64,000 bases of DNA from Saccoglossus kowalevskii (lineage: Eukaryota > Hemichordata > Enteropneusta > Harrimaniidae): positions 789,768-853,767 of the forward strand of contig NW_003142798.1 of the NCBI RefSeq assembly GCF_000003605.2, read 5' to 3'. The notes under the pieces were generated by a model. That model did no database searches. It had not been told where the DNA came from and saw only the letters and a list, made by a program, of their open reading frames with translations. This document shows positions 48,901-63,900 of the stretch, one piece after another. Both the position numbers and the translations under genes were made by a program. Numbering within the stretch: position 1 is the first letter of the stretch; every line of letters starts with the position of its first letter.

Positions 48901-51900
48901 CATGCATACCAACAAAATTACTAACTGCCGTGGTAGAAACCGAGCTGCCCCTTTGTAAATTCGGAGCCGAACTATGATCACTGGGTAACGAATAATTTCG
49001 TCAAGACGTCGTTACCACACATATGCTTTACACATCGGTGAATGGAACAATGAGTATAATTGCTCAAAGTTGCCGAAATAGTTTGATTCTGTAATGGCCC
49101 CCATTATGATTGGATTCAGTGGTTACATTATTTCAGATTTACTGTTCAGAGTGTTTCAATATATTGGTTGCTGTTTTTTTTTTCTGGATACTACACAACT
49201 AAATCCATTCCAAAAATAACCTTGTAAATGTGTGTTTTCATCTTTTTAGACAGAAATGAGCTTCGAGTGTACATGTACTTGTGTGTTTTCATACATTTGG
49301 CAATAATGTTGAAAATGAAATATAAGTTGTCAAGTTCATAGTTGTCGACATGACAACAATAACCCATTTTCTCTTCGCTGCGAGATCCTGCGTGAAATGA
49401 AATATAAGGGCAGGACAAAAAAAGGTCGAGCGTTGTAGTGGCGTCAAATTATCATGTGAGATTCAATAGACACGAAGTGTTTTGGGGTTATTTCCACACT
49501 TAATAATGGTCAATTTTGATGAAATAAGTGTATCACATCGTAATATTCCTCTCTCTATGATCGGCATTTTGACTTTAAGTTATAAAAAAGTACTTCAAGT
49601 TCAAAATGAAATCATTTTATTTTTGCGACAGATGTTCGGTTAGCCCATTTTACACAATATCTCATAGTGAACGGAAAATCACCTACTGTATAAAAATTAG
49701 TTAGACTATAAAAAAACCTTAAATTTTATTTGACAAGTACTGTAGAAGGTAAATTTAGACCTGCTATAAATTATATATTCACTTCTATGCAATTATAAAA
49801 TATTCTAATAGAAATTAAGGGATGAATTAATCGTGTTTCTGGGTTCTATTAACACCGTCTTAACTTATCTCGAAGTAGGATTTACTGCATCAATTGGTGA
49901 GAACCTCCACATATAGCGATATGGAAAAAACCAGCAACAGCCGTCAATGTATTGAAAACAGTGTACTGCACATATATAAATTATTTTTGAAATCAACTTG
50001 AGCCAACACCCTCTACTGTGAAATGGGTCATTCCTGAATGTATAGAACCAACTAAAATGAGAAGTTGATTTGTCGTTTTTATTCTTTTATTTGTGATGTC
50101 AACTCAAAAGATAAACCTGAGAAAGCAGCGAAGGGTGTATTAAAGCCCTTAGCAACGTGTAAAAAAACACGACTAAGTGATTCCTGACATGAAGACTTCT
50201 GTACCTCAATGCAGTCTCTTGAGAGTTCTTACATCCCAGCGATCGGTTTAAATTCGGGTCATCAATTTATCTTTCGTGGTTGTATTCATCGGTTTGGCAT
50301 AAAGACAAATGTGTTGGCCGGGTAGTTGCATGTGTTGTTTGTTGTCTTTTTCTGAAAAAAAAGTCAAACAAAAGGCATGTTTTATTGTTTAAATGTGTTG
50401 CTCTGTTGCTTGCTTGGAATGTTTCAATACTGTGAAGGCTTTTCAAACATCTGGAAAATGTGTTGCTGGGTTAAAAAAAAACCTGCCTGCCAGAATTCTA
50501 AAGAATGATTTTTTTTTTAAGGCTACATGCTGCCGATAAATGATTGATAATAATTGATTGAGTGTTTGTACATTCACAGAGTTGTTTATTATATGTGTAC
50601 ATGTCTCTGAATGTTTCATGCAGATTGTGTACTGTTACTATGTAGTGGTGGCAGATTCGGGAGATCACCAGGCAACAGAATCAATACCAGCTTTCCTAAA
50701 TCAATGGTCCCCTGCATTGCTGTCTGGCTCACAGCCAGACAATATCGATTTGGTAGCCAATCAGGAGAGATTTTGTCCTGTGTTATATTTACTGTCTTAT
50801 GTACTTACTATCCCACGGGATCTAATATGTACAATGGCTTCTACATACCGGTACGGAAGTTTAACTAAACGATTTTCTATAAAACACGGCTTTATGAGGC
50901 ATGGGAATATATACCGGGGGCAGATATAATGAGTCTTCAGTAATACTGAAATAGATAGCTGCAGAGAATAATATGTTAAAAAAATTATGTTTAGCTATTT
51001 TTGATGTGTCAAAATATGCCTCAAAATGTTGGATACTAAATAATAGATAAAAAAAATTTGCCAAATTTCAAAAATTCTTTGACAAAGCTATTTTTTTATT
51101 TCAAGATTTGTGCTTGCAAAGGAGCTTGTGACTTAATTTTGTAAGCTAAATTTGCACTATTTCACATTATTGTAAAAAAATTAAGGCTATTCACACTGAA
51201 GGGATGGAACGCATCAGTTCAGATTGTACAGCCTTTTATCAGATTAATTTGATGGGAATAAAAACACATCAGATTTTTAGAAATTCGTATACGCCATGAC
51301 ATTTTTCTATGTACGTGGCCAGATTTTTCTCATAAGATTAATCTAATAATGGTATTGAGTGAATGAAAACAAATATATTGAATCTGAGAATTAACAGGCC
51401 ATCCTAAAATGTACTAAATTCCATGAAAATAAAGCTCCAAGCTACATGAAATGACAAAAAAATAACCCATTTGGGTAACTTTCAATCTGCAGTATAGAAG
51501 TTACCCTTTTCACAGGTTTTATTTTTTAATTAAAAATATTTATTTGAAAATACTAACAAATAGCCCATTTCGTAGATATGTTCTGAGCTTTAATAATTTC
51601 AGTTTCACTAACTGAGAACACCTATGTTTCTATAACAACTATGTGTTTGCAAACATAACTGCATTTAATTTTGCAATTTCATTGAATTGTATGTTCTTCC
51701 CCTGTAAAATATATGTTTTTTTTTTCTTTGATAGTAATTTTCAATCAATTTGTTTCCTCTCCCTGTCATTTTTCGTCATCCACCACCAAACCTGAGTACC
51801 ATTGCTTGCATACAGGAAGCAATATTTATCGTTCGCCATTGTGTCGCTTCTAAGAGCTTTCAAGCACGCATCACTGTTAAAAAACACATAAGCCATGCTT

Positions 51901-54900
51901 TGAGTTGACAATAGAAACAGTATATATTATAACCCCCTGCTTTATCTAAGTCCAGTTAAGGTGTTCTCCTTTGAGACGCAGCAGCTACAGGTGGTGCCTT
52001 CTTTTCTCTATTACAAACTCACAAAGTTTTAGCATGCAAGAAACTGTCAAATCATTGTTGACATTTATTAGTTTCGCACAGAATACAACCATTCAGCATT
52101 TTATTAGTGTTCATTGTGAACTTTTTACATTTCTTTATAGTTATTAGAAAATGTTTCTTAATGGGTATATATTGAATCTCTGAGTCATGTAATTGTTGTG
52201 ACAGTGTGCTAGACAAGTTCCTTTCATAAACGAGGAGCATAAATATACATGTAGCTGTATGCTTTTTTTATTGGTTGCTGATGACATTTCCTAATGCATT
52301 GTGGGTGATGTAATTCTGAAAATATCAGTGTTTGTGTTGTTCACACTCGCATATTTCGAAATCCAAGCAACAAAATCAATCATTATTTAAACTTCAACGT
52401 GTATATACATGTACATGAAAATAGATGAAATTTTCAATGACTTCACTACTTATTTTATTTTGTAATTTTCTGTAATTTCCATATTAATGAATATAGTAAA
52501 TTTATAGTTTGATGTAATGTAGGCAATCAACCCACTATACAAATCAAAAGAGAGAACACATTTGGGTTATCCTACATATATCGTATGGTGATTGGGGACT
52601 TGTTCCGACATGCACTGTTTCAAGTACTGTGGAATACTTTATTTTCGCTGGAATTAATTTTCGTTGAAAAGGCATTTTGAGCGTTTTGTATGTAATTTAT
52701 TTTCACTGATTTTTGATGAGTTTAATGTGAAATATAGGTAAAAAAGTATATTCGCTGGATTTTATTTCCACGGAATCATCCTTCAGCAAAAATAGCGAAA
52801 ATAAATTCCAAGCGAAAATAAAGTATTCTACAGTATTGGGGTTTGATATTGAAAACATATATTACAGGATGTAGTAATTTATAGATACACAAGTGTTCCT
52901 TACCCCAACAAATTGATTTCCAATCAAGAAAATTCATTATAGTGACTTTCACTGTCCCAAATTTAAAATAATCACCAAAATTTGACTTATTAGATTAAAA
53001 TTGCATCATGTCCAATTATAGATATAAATGTATCCCTAAAACATTGACAAAATACAGCAGACGTGCAATTATATTTATCCAAGCTAATACATACACTGTA
53101 TTAATCATCATAGAACACTTGAATTGGAGATATACCTGAGAAACTAACAAATAAAACTATATTTGTTTCGTTTGATTTATATGAATATATGTTTTGAAAT
53201 AAATAAATAAATAAACGATTACTTTTTAAATAAGTTCTCAGAAAAGTAATTCAACTGAATTACCTGTACACACAAAAAAAAAAAAAATTGTTCAATAAGT
53301 TTTTGAGAAAATTTACACCATAACAATACATGCTGGGATGGACAAGGTATTATCTACCACGACAAAGACTACAAGTAATGACAATATAATGCACTGTTGG
53401 ACTGACAAACCCAAGTTGCATTTTGGTGGGAGTATCATGATCAAAGTACCGAAGTCTTGTGCAGATGAGAAACAAGGTTATACATGGAATAAAATTTTAT
53501 TTCATTTCTTCTCTCCGATCAATGATCTCACTTACAATTCTTTGAGAATCACACAAATCTAATAGAAAAAAAAAAATTAATTTTATTTTTTTCCCACCCT
53601 CAAAAAAATTGCCTTATAAAAACTCAAGAAACAAGGAATAAAAAACAGTCTGGCCTAATGATGTGTTTAATTGAGAGTTATGTGTTATTTAAAATTAATT
53701 TCACATTTCTCTCTTGTGTTTTGTGTCTGTAAACTCAGGCAACAGGTGGGACTAACTATTATCTCTGTGGGGGTGGGAAAATCTGCTGAAGGATGGACTA
53801 TTATCTCTATTGGGGATGGTAAGGTCTGTCAAGGTTAATCTGTTCAGGAACAGACCATTATTGCTGGTGTAGGTAGCCACACAGGAATCAGAAACACAAT
53901 CTACATGGGGGGGGGGGGGACAAAATGACACAACTTCCATTAAACATAAATGTTCACCTCCCTTGATTCTAACCTGCCCATCATGCCCATTGTAATAATG
54001 GTCCACTCTCTAAAATGATAGCCATGATATACATATATAGTAGATAACATTTGGTAATCGTTGTCCTAGGTAACTATTAAAAATACAAAATGTAGCTAGA
54101 CGTTTCAAGCAATGGTTCTTCAACCAGTTTGATATAATGTTTATACGCTCCTTAGCAACTATATGCAAATTAGATGACTACATGGATATCATGAATAGTA
54201 ATTACTGAGATAAAACACCCTTTATTGGTTTTACCAGTCAATCACATCAATGTTTAATGACATTTTTATTTGAAATTCCATGATGGGTTTCATAATATTG
54301 ATAGCACATATTTGAATTGTCCTTGTTTCACATTCAGGTTGTTGAATTGTTATTGTTGCAAAGCAATATGTTATTTTATCATGAGCTTTCAACTGTTAAG
54401 GCTGCAACATTCAATGCCAAAAATATGCGTCTTCAAATTGCAGTATGAATTTTAACCTGGGTTGAACTTATGGTATTCAACAGCTGTTTTCTTTTATGCT
54501 TGTTTCCATGACAACTAAAACACGTTTAAATTGAATTATGCAAATCAGCAGACCTGCAGACTAGTAGTCTGACTGAATATTGAAGACTAGAATAGAGTAT
54601 CCTAGCTTGTCTGTCAACGTTAAAATAAATTACTTGAGTCAGTCAATTTAACTGTGGGTGTTTTGGAATATATTATTTTCCTGGATTTTGATGGATGGTT
54701 GCCAGTAATGAAAACTTGTCATTGTAGCTTTATTACTGTCTTAGTTATGGGGTTAATTTCTGAGAATAATATACATTTATATTGTGGACTATTTTATACT
54801 TCCACTGACTTTAATTTTTGCTTAAAACAAAAATGGGGTTGACTCGTGTAATATATAGAGTTGTTGTAAAATAGATGCAATTTTCGGCACTTCAGAAAAC

Positions 54901-57900
54901 AGTGAAAATAAAGTTCTGATTTCCAAGAACAGAAATATGTACAAGTCATTTTATTCTATTCTATTCTACAACAACAAATCATGAATTATTGCTACCCAAT
55001 ATAATAAATTCACTGTCTTTTTTTTCTGTTCCAATCACAGTACTGCCTATTTAAATAATATTTGACATTGACAATTAATTTTTCATATCCTTATGTACTA
55101 AACTGAATTCTTATTAGGACTGCTGGGAGTACTAGTTAAAGAAGCCTAAAATTAATATTAGCGTATTATTTTTGTTTAGTATCCAAAATCAACAATCATA
55201 GAAAAATGCATGGTCTTTAAAAACCTATACAAAGTTTAATAATTATTAACCAGTTGCTAGGCAACAACAGTGAACATAAATAAGTAAACTTATCCCAAGA
55301 ATTTAAACTTATATCGCTTTAAAATCCCAACTTTATTCTCTGCACAATTATTGTAAATATCCTGTATAAATATCAAATAATCCTCTGGATAAAGATTTGT
55401 TTACCATAACAACCAATACAATCACTGTCGCTATGGTGACTGGTATAATAGATAGGGATTTGATTTTAAGACATACAATGCATTCATCATTATAAATTAT
55501 TGTCAAAGAGTATTGAATATAATAATGAAAATGAACTTGGCTGGTTGCCATGGTTGTGGACTTTGACCCTACAGTAATGTTCTTTTAGCATAAGGACAGC
55601 ACCAGGCATTGAAATAGTACTTCAGCCTTCACACAAAAAGGTTATTCATTAATACAACATGTATCCTCAATTTAAAAATGATGTTATTAAAATATTTTGT
55701 TTGTTCTGTAACATTTCCATTCATCACAGTTGAGGGCGATGTTCATTTGTTTTGTTTCATTTGAAAAGTACTATAAGTGGATGATGTCAATGGTTTGCGA
55801 CAACATTTGGAATGACCTTGGCCCGTTAAATTCATATCCTGAACATGTATATTAGTAAAATTAAATTCAGGTCTAAATAGACAACTTATTTGTTATCCCT
55901 TTATAGAGATTCACAACAAAAACATATCAGAAAATAACGTGCCTAGCGAGAATAACTAAATTTGAAAAACACACAACAATCGCATTTTGTGGTCATTGTT
56001 ACGCATTTCTGGTATATGAATAGTGACTTTATCTTTGATCTGGCAAACTTGTCCTAAGATGAACTTGACATATTCAGTTGATTGGATTTTGATTGAATTT
56101 TTTCAATAACAGCTGTCCTGTCTTGGTATCATTAGAAAGTGCAGCCCATATAAGTATATGGTTCTTTGTTATTAGTGTTTGTACTTTAAACTTAACCCAG
56201 GAGGGTATTGTTGTTTTTATAACAATATGCCCTGCGTAATTTGTTTTTCAATAGATTTTACAGCTATGTTGTAAAAACTGTTTCAATCCAGGGGTTCTGG
56301 TCATTGATGGATTCTGGTGGTTTATTTTTTTAAGGGCTACTTGTAGCTTGAACTAAATTTACTTTTCATTTGTTCATTATTTTGTTTTTCTCAGCAGTGA
56401 TAAATATTAAGGATTAATTTTACTTCCAACCAACAAATATTTTTGAATAAAAGTTTTTTTGCTAAATCTCATTTGTGCATAAATTTTTGAATCCTGAAAT
56501 GCAGAAAATTGCAATTTATTTTTTTCTCATTTTTGTTAAATGCTCTCCAATGTTTTGCATATATCTTTTATATAAATTCTAAATATAAATTCTCATTACC
56601 ATAATTACTCTATTATTAGCGCATGAGCTTTAATATATAAATAGTTTGAGGTATGCCTATAGTCAAAATACTGTATTTTCTTCATTAGTATTTGCATATG
56701 CTCACACAAATAACAAAGGTATGTCTATAAGCAAAACAAGTCATATTTCAGTAATCCAGTACATGTATACAAGAAATCCAAGTGTTAGCTTACCTGCACT
56801 TATATTTGAGCTGTGCTTCTAATAGAATAAATACGGTAACATGAACTTTTTTTCTATAACTTGCAGATTCTGAGTTTAGGTAAAAATAAAAAATTGTTTC
56901 TGTTAATTTTTTTTTTTTCAAAATTTATGTACACATTAATTTTTTCATTTGTTTGCTTGGAATGAAAATCAACATTGTTAACAATAAATATGGCTGAATA
57001 CACTGTATTGTAAAAATGCTGAAAAATTTAATCTCACTACATATTGTTGATATTTTGGTGAACGGACAGTTCCATCAAATATGTCATACATGTACCAAAA
57101 AGCAAATAAAGAGGAGGTTCACATACACATGTATCTAAACATGCGTTTCCATGGAAATAATGACTGCCAATTCCCCATAATGCTTTGCTCTATTTAAGCG
57201 GACGTTCTGCATTGGAAATCAACCAAAATACATGCATACTGAGAATTCAAAAACTAGTTTATGTATCAAACGTTTTATTCTAATTTTCCAGTCAAATAGG
57301 ATAGCTTTACAAAATCTCAGGAAACTCTTGTGTCAATATAGTGTGTTAGCCTTGTGTATTGTAACTAGAAAACTGCAATCGCTTTCCACAATCATTAACT
57401 ATGCAACACTTATTGCCTCTAGACTTGAAGTAAAAATGACAATAAGTGTCAATGTTGTCAACATGCATGATCCATCCATGAACCTATTTTCTTCCTACAA
57501 AATGTTGTTTTTCATAAATTCAAACAGAGAAAACATGTTAATTGTTAATTTTTTATCAGAAAATTTTGAACCATTCTCACTGATTAATGTGAGGAAACAT
57601 GGAACTATTTTGTGGAAGTTGACAATGGCAGCAATTTTTTTACATTGTGCGAAAAATTACATATTAAAAAAAAATGCTGCTTTTATTAAATTTGCTCTCA
57701 TCTGTATGTTGTTGTTTTTTTGTTCTAGTTAGAGAAAGTAATAGACCTGCTTTTGAGCAGGTACTTTATAAGGGGATAGTTTTCACTTGTATACAAATGT
57801 TTTACATGTGGTTTTAGTCGTTCAAAGAAAAAAGGAATTTGAACTCAATTTCCCTTTACAAGTTTTTATCAAGGTTTTAGATGACTTTATGTGAAAAGAA

Positions 57901-60900
57901 GTGGCAAGCTGATTAAATAGCACTTTATTGACAAACATAAAACACATTGTTGTGCTTATTGAAGTAGAGTCAAAAGAGGAAGAAAGAAAAGTTATTCGGT
58001 CAACGTATCAGTTGCTGCTCTTCTGGTAGGAGGTGGTTTTGAGTGCATACTGCCCCCTAGTGGTGATTGTGAGAAAGTAAATATTGTATTTTTTTTATTC
58101 CAACAGGAATAAAATGTATATTGATTTACAAATTTATTGAAATGATAACTTCTGCATCTGTAATTTCAGAAAAACAAAAAAAAAAATCTGAATGTCTAGT
58201 CCACTCACTTGACTTGTCAGTAATACTGCACATAACACATATTTCCAGTCATTTTTTAAAAGCTCACCTACAAAAAAAATGGTTGAGTCCAAAGTTGTTG
58301 GTTTCATGTATCATAGCCTACATCAGCATACACTTTGTTTACATGGTAACTTGGTAACATAATTCATCAATCTTGCAGCCTGGTATAATTCTAAGTGTTG
58401 TTAGAAAATCGATGTTACGTCTAACATACTATTGGTGGATCTTCAGGTAATGACGTCCTAATGTCGTTTCCAAAATTGTGTCCTTGTTACTGCAGTTTCT
58501 TAGTATTTGACGCAATTTGTTTACTAATGAGTGCTGTGACTGTGGGTGGCCCTAACAGTCATTTGTATACAGAAGAATTCTTGGTTATCTTTCTTTTATT
58601 GGGCTTAAGTGACATTGAGTGTTCATTGTTTGGCAATTATTGAGTGCAGTTGTCAAAAACAACGCCAGGACATTTGAAAATTGTAGTGTTGCATGCGTCC
58701 AATGCTGCTGAAATCCGACTAGTTTGGAGGAACTTTTATTGACGTACTATTATGTGTTCTTTTGCAGATGAGCTATGCAACGCGGACACGCAGTCTCTGG
58801 ACGCGTCTGTATATTCGTTTGACTCTGAAGAGCATCCGGAAATAGATCTCTTAAAGTTGGCCTGTTCTGAATATTCCGTCCCCGTCACTAATCCATTCGC
58901 TGAGGAATTCCCTGAGGATTCTGATCATGAAATTGTCGAAGACGATGGCGAATCGAGCATATTAGACAGCCAATCGGAATTCTCGTCTATTGACCCAACG
59001 TGCCTTGTTATTCCGACGACGACCAGAGCTATATTGGGCGTCATGAAGTACAAAGACTTTATTCGCCATCTGCCCGTTCACTTGTCAAAATACATTCTCA
59101 GCTTTCTGGACCAGCCGAACCTGTATAACTGTCTGTGCGTCAGCAAGCACTGGCGAGTTATCGTGGAGGAGGTTCACCGTGATCGGGATCTCAACCAAGC
59201 AATATGGGAGGAAGTCATGTTAATGCAGGTTGGTATGATATTATGAAGTAGTGAATAACTCATTTTATACCGCACTAAGATCCTTTCAAACCAGAAGCTG
59301 TCGTCTTTGTTGTCAGAGAAATGGTTTGCTCCCTTCTTTTTAAAGTAATATGCTATATTCATTTGTAGAGAGGATGATATTTATTATAGAATTTACAGAA
59401 GCTAAGAAAACAATTTAAGTAAACTACGGTATGCCATATTAACGTTTACTTGGCGATCACATAGTCAAATGCACAAATGTACATGTTGTTAAATAATAAG
59501 GGAAGTTTAATGGACGATAACAAATTTAGAAAAAAGGATTTTTATTTTCTGCACAATTGTTAAATGTCAATTACAAACGCATGTGCTTTTAATAAAACAA
59601 ATATGGTATACACACATTTTAGATAAATTTTTGATTCATGTTTGATATATTGCAATGCAATAGCTAGGCCACAGTTGGGTTGCAAACATTTTTTTAATTT
59701 TAAATTAGTTAAGAACAATGTTTTTGTATTTGTTAAAATAAAAACTCAAGTGAATGAGGTTGAAAATAAAATTATTATGGCTTTGAAAAAAGTACATATT
59801 TGTAGGGTGAGAAAACTATGATCAAAATATTCCTGCATTCAAAAAAAAATTATAAAAATATTTCTGTCCACCATCTTAATTTTCACCTTCTTCTTTGTTC
59901 AAGTTGTTTCGGTCATTTCTTTCATAGCTGAAATGTGAATACAAGCAACAGCCTTGTGCAAATAATTGGTGACTGTTTCCAGCTGTGTTGAAGGTGTGAC
60001 AAACCTTGCCCACCTGACCTACCCATTTATAAATGGAATCACCCATCAATAAACATTGCTGTTCCAGTTCATGGTCGCTAGGGTTCGGCTATTTTGGTGT
60101 TAGAGGGAACACCAATGAAATCACCATCAGTCTGATAACCAAGATACTAGGGACTTGTAAGGCTATAAATTCTGTAATTGAATCATTATGTTATGTTCAA
60201 AAATTTTTAATTTTGACTTCAGACATTTCCTTAACCTGTTGCATTTCTGATTTGCGTAATGACTAAGTGAAAAAATAGGTTCCCTAGTAAAGTACATGTA
60301 AAGTACATGCAGCATTGAGTAAAACTAATTACTTTAAAACTCACAATTGTACAATTCCTTAGATAACTAAACAATAATATACAACACTATAAATTGTTAT
60401 TGTGCTGCTATTGTTGTTAAGTTGCCATTTCGAAAAACTTTGAAGTCAAATTGAAAATGTATATATATCCGTTTCATTGTGTGCAAAGCACTGACGTCTA
60501 GAAAGTAAACCCATTATGAAAAGCAGATTGTATTGAATGCAGTGTTTGTTGATATATTTATAGTTACGCTTAAAATGCGATATTCCAAAATTAAATATTT
60601 TCGTTTACGGCAGCCAATCCTCAAGTATTTAATTTCAGACTTTTTGTATAATGGAATCCGACTCTCATGTGTGAAAAACAATACTGCCATCTGAAACAAA
60701 ACTAAACATTTTCAAAGATATTAAAATATTAAAACTTTAAAACTATAATTTTTTTTCGTGAGTTGTTATCGTGTATGATTCATTTGGGGGGTTTGGGGGG
60801 TCAAACCATTTTTCTCAATTTAGAACGTGCTATTTCTTTGTAAGGATCTTAGTGGTTGTGTATATTATTGAGTGTTGTATGCCTCAACAGAACATATATG

Positions 60901-63900
60901 TTCTCTATCCCTACCAATTGTCATTAATCTCACCCCCACCCCACCCATAAAGTCTGCACTTGTACCTCCATGGTTATTGCATATTCCATTTGTTTTGTTT
61001 GCTGCCTGCACATTAACCCCCGTGTGATATAATTGTCTAATTTTTTATATTTTTTTTGCTGTTTGCTGATTTTTCAAAATATTAAATTAAATTTTGTGAT
61101 TTTCAGATTATTTTTTGGCTGCCATACTGTCAACTTCTGAAACAACTGCAAAATATCACATATTCTTGTCCAAATTTAACAAAGCCTTTTAATGAAAAAT
61201 TTTGATTCAAAAATTGTCCAAATACATGCACATTGCATTTTTCACTTGAATCTTGTAAATCTTATCAAGGATTGCTAAAATCAGGGTTTGCAAAGGTGTG
61301 ATATATGATGAAGATTTCGCATAAATTGAAAAGGTCACATAAATTGCGATATGATCATAAAAATCGCGAGTGAAACCTACACTTTTAGAAATCCTAATGC
61401 AAATTAGTGAGTCTGTGGAAGAAATGGTTTGTGTTTATCTCAGACCGTTTTTGATCATGTCTTTAATTATTCGCATTTGTTTTTGAAAGCGTCTCCTGCA
61501 TTCTGTGACGCTATTGGTTAAAAGTACATTTGATTGATACGCACAAAATGGAAGCACTTTCAAATATTCAAAAATCCTGAAATCTTCATCGCATACAAAT
61601 GTATCACCGTACGTGATTACGAAAGTTACATACCCTATCTTATAAATCATTGTTTTCAAAATAACCCAAAATGTTGATAACAGTTTGGCAGCCGTTCAAC
61701 AGTTCAAACTTTGCAGTTGTTACTATCAGAATTCTTGCTTGTTTTAATGGTGTGTTATACAGTTCTTGTACATACAGCATGATATTAACAGTGTTGCTAT
61801 AATACTAATTTTTAAATCTTCTTAACTGTTTTTGTCATCTTCTTGTTCCTCTTCTTCTTCCTATCAGCTTAATATTAATCTTTCTGATGTGAGTGAGTAA
61901 AAAACATACATATCTGCACATAAATGGTTCCACCATCGTAGCACTTCCATCGCCAGATTTGTATTTTGCGCAAAAATTTCAATGCCAAATATTTTCTTCT
62001 TTTACCCAATTTTTTTCAATATCAATGTTAATTTTGGACTAAAAAAACAGATTTTCATATTTTCAGCACAAGTTATGAAAATTTTTGTTGACAACAACAC
62101 AATGGCGGTGAAAGAGTTGTCATTTACACTCGACTTCACCAGAAAAAAAAAATAGCAAATTACCACAAGCTTCAAATATACAAATTAGCCACGTTTTAGA
62201 AACACCCACTGACTGAGCAGTAAGTTGCACAGCAGCCAATCAAAGAGCACAAATCACTCATTTAAATTTACCCACCATGCACTGCTTCCTCACCTATCTA
62301 CACCTATCACTATCCACGTTCCGTCCCTTTACTGTTGGTGTACTTGAATGGCTACTTCACTATATCATATCAGATCTATACGTTGACACTGAATGATAGC
62401 CCCACACTATAGTCTTATTTCAGTAGATATGTCGGTGGTAGGACTTTTTAAGATTCAAGTTTTAAGTGCACACCAATGTAGTACACACACTCATATTTTT
62501 ACACATGTATCCAATATTTGTCGTAATACTAACTATAATTTCTTTAAATCTTTTAACTCTGAACAATTGCATGAATAATTACTTTCTGTGTCTGGCTGTT
62601 AAGTTACTTTTTTGGTAAAAATCACAGTATTAATATAGTCATTTTATATGTGCATGTGGATGCCAAAGAACAAAATTTGACCATTCCAGGGTGGTTGGTT
62701 AGGGAGATAAATTGTTTAAAGCTCTACCTAAATTAGATATTGAACAACAAGAAAAGAAGTTCTCCCAACAAAATTTGTAAAAATATTTCAAATTATTGGC
62801 ATTATTTTGTTTATCTCGCTTTTTTGAACCAAGATTGACAGATTATTATCAACATTTTCTATTAAAGGGAGTGAGTTTGTTTTTTAGGTTCGTCTTGAAA
62901 AAGGTTACAAAAATGAAATATGACAATGACATTGAAAAAGGACAACTAAAATGTGACAATAAAATGATAAAAGATGACAGAAGAAGGAACAATAATCTTG
63001 AGGCCGAAGATTATATTTTGTTGACAGTGTAATCACATCATCTGATCAGAAAAAAGTTGACTGCTCTTTTGATTCAGTACAGAAATTCTTATCATTTTAA
63101 ACTAATATTTAGTATTGTTGCCAGGTAGTTGAACTATTTACAAATTACAGTAGATACGCACCAATCCCGCCATTTAGCTGAACTTGAATTTAATTAAATT
63201 TTATAGAGTCACTGTGTTACCTAGCAGCAAAGCCACATTACCCAGGTGATGTGGTCAGAATATGGGTTAATATGAATAAGTCCATAACATGGTTTGGCAA
63301 TTTGAATTCAATAATATGTCATCAAGACAATTTTTGTGACTCCTCAGTTTCTGTCACCTTCAGTGACTAAAAGTGGTCCTTATTTCAACACAATTTCCCC
63401 AAGAATTTTATATGGGACTTGTATTGAGCATGTATTTTCACTTAAAGGGCTGTGGTTTATGCAACTTGCCTCGTTTAATATGGGTCCCATACAACACATG
63501 TAAATATATTATTTGTTTACATGAATTTGAATGCACGCTATGCACACACAATAATCAAAATAATAATAAGTTTTTGAACACAAAAAAAGTACAACAGTTG
63601 TTTGTAAAGTGGTTTATGGAAATTCTTTGCGTTTAGGGTTGTTTATACATCTCCTTATCCTTGTTTTACCATAATTATATGTAGTTTAAACAAGCACAAT
63701 TACTTGAGGGAAAGCCGCCCGTTTTTTTTGTCTTTGTATCCACAGGGGGCTTCGGCACAGGGATGTAACCCAGTTTACGCTAAGAAGATTCAGGTGGCAG
63801 TTCCGCGGCTCATGAGCAATGAGTCGTTTGATATTGCCCCGAATCTGGAAGAAGAACGTCAGGATGTTCATTTCAAAAGTGAGATCACGCTCCAGCAGTC

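Larger units (their letters stand above)
42912..58767 (+). other. FBXW10-like intron 1 (about 15.9 kb)
   Basis: Mostly AT-rich and CpG-poor with poly-A/T runs. It contains family 1 and 2 MITEs (52625, 46801), CpG-rich MITE copy C (46437), a repeat fragment (54041) and a diverged family 2 scrap at 44870-44940. There are two CpG-dense spots, 45.25-45.66 kb and 48.89-49.07 kb. Frames at 50558-50929 and 57232-57732 were rejected. Confidence 0.6.

Noticed and set aside
50558-50929. 123-codon plus-strand frame and an overlapping 85-codon frame
   Set aside because: Two overlapping frames of similar quality, neither with a family motif or splice context.
53338-53562. Frame MDKVLSTTTKTTSND.. that looks partly coding
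   Set aside because: The first 45 codons have fair composition and end near a GG|GTTAT donor-like site, but no partner exon or family was found.
57232-57732. 166-codon plus-strand frame in FBXW10-like intron 1
   Set aside because: Composition follows AT-rich DNA (I, L, F, N, K, S) with no motif or signal. It could be chance or a decayed element; nothing supports a gene.
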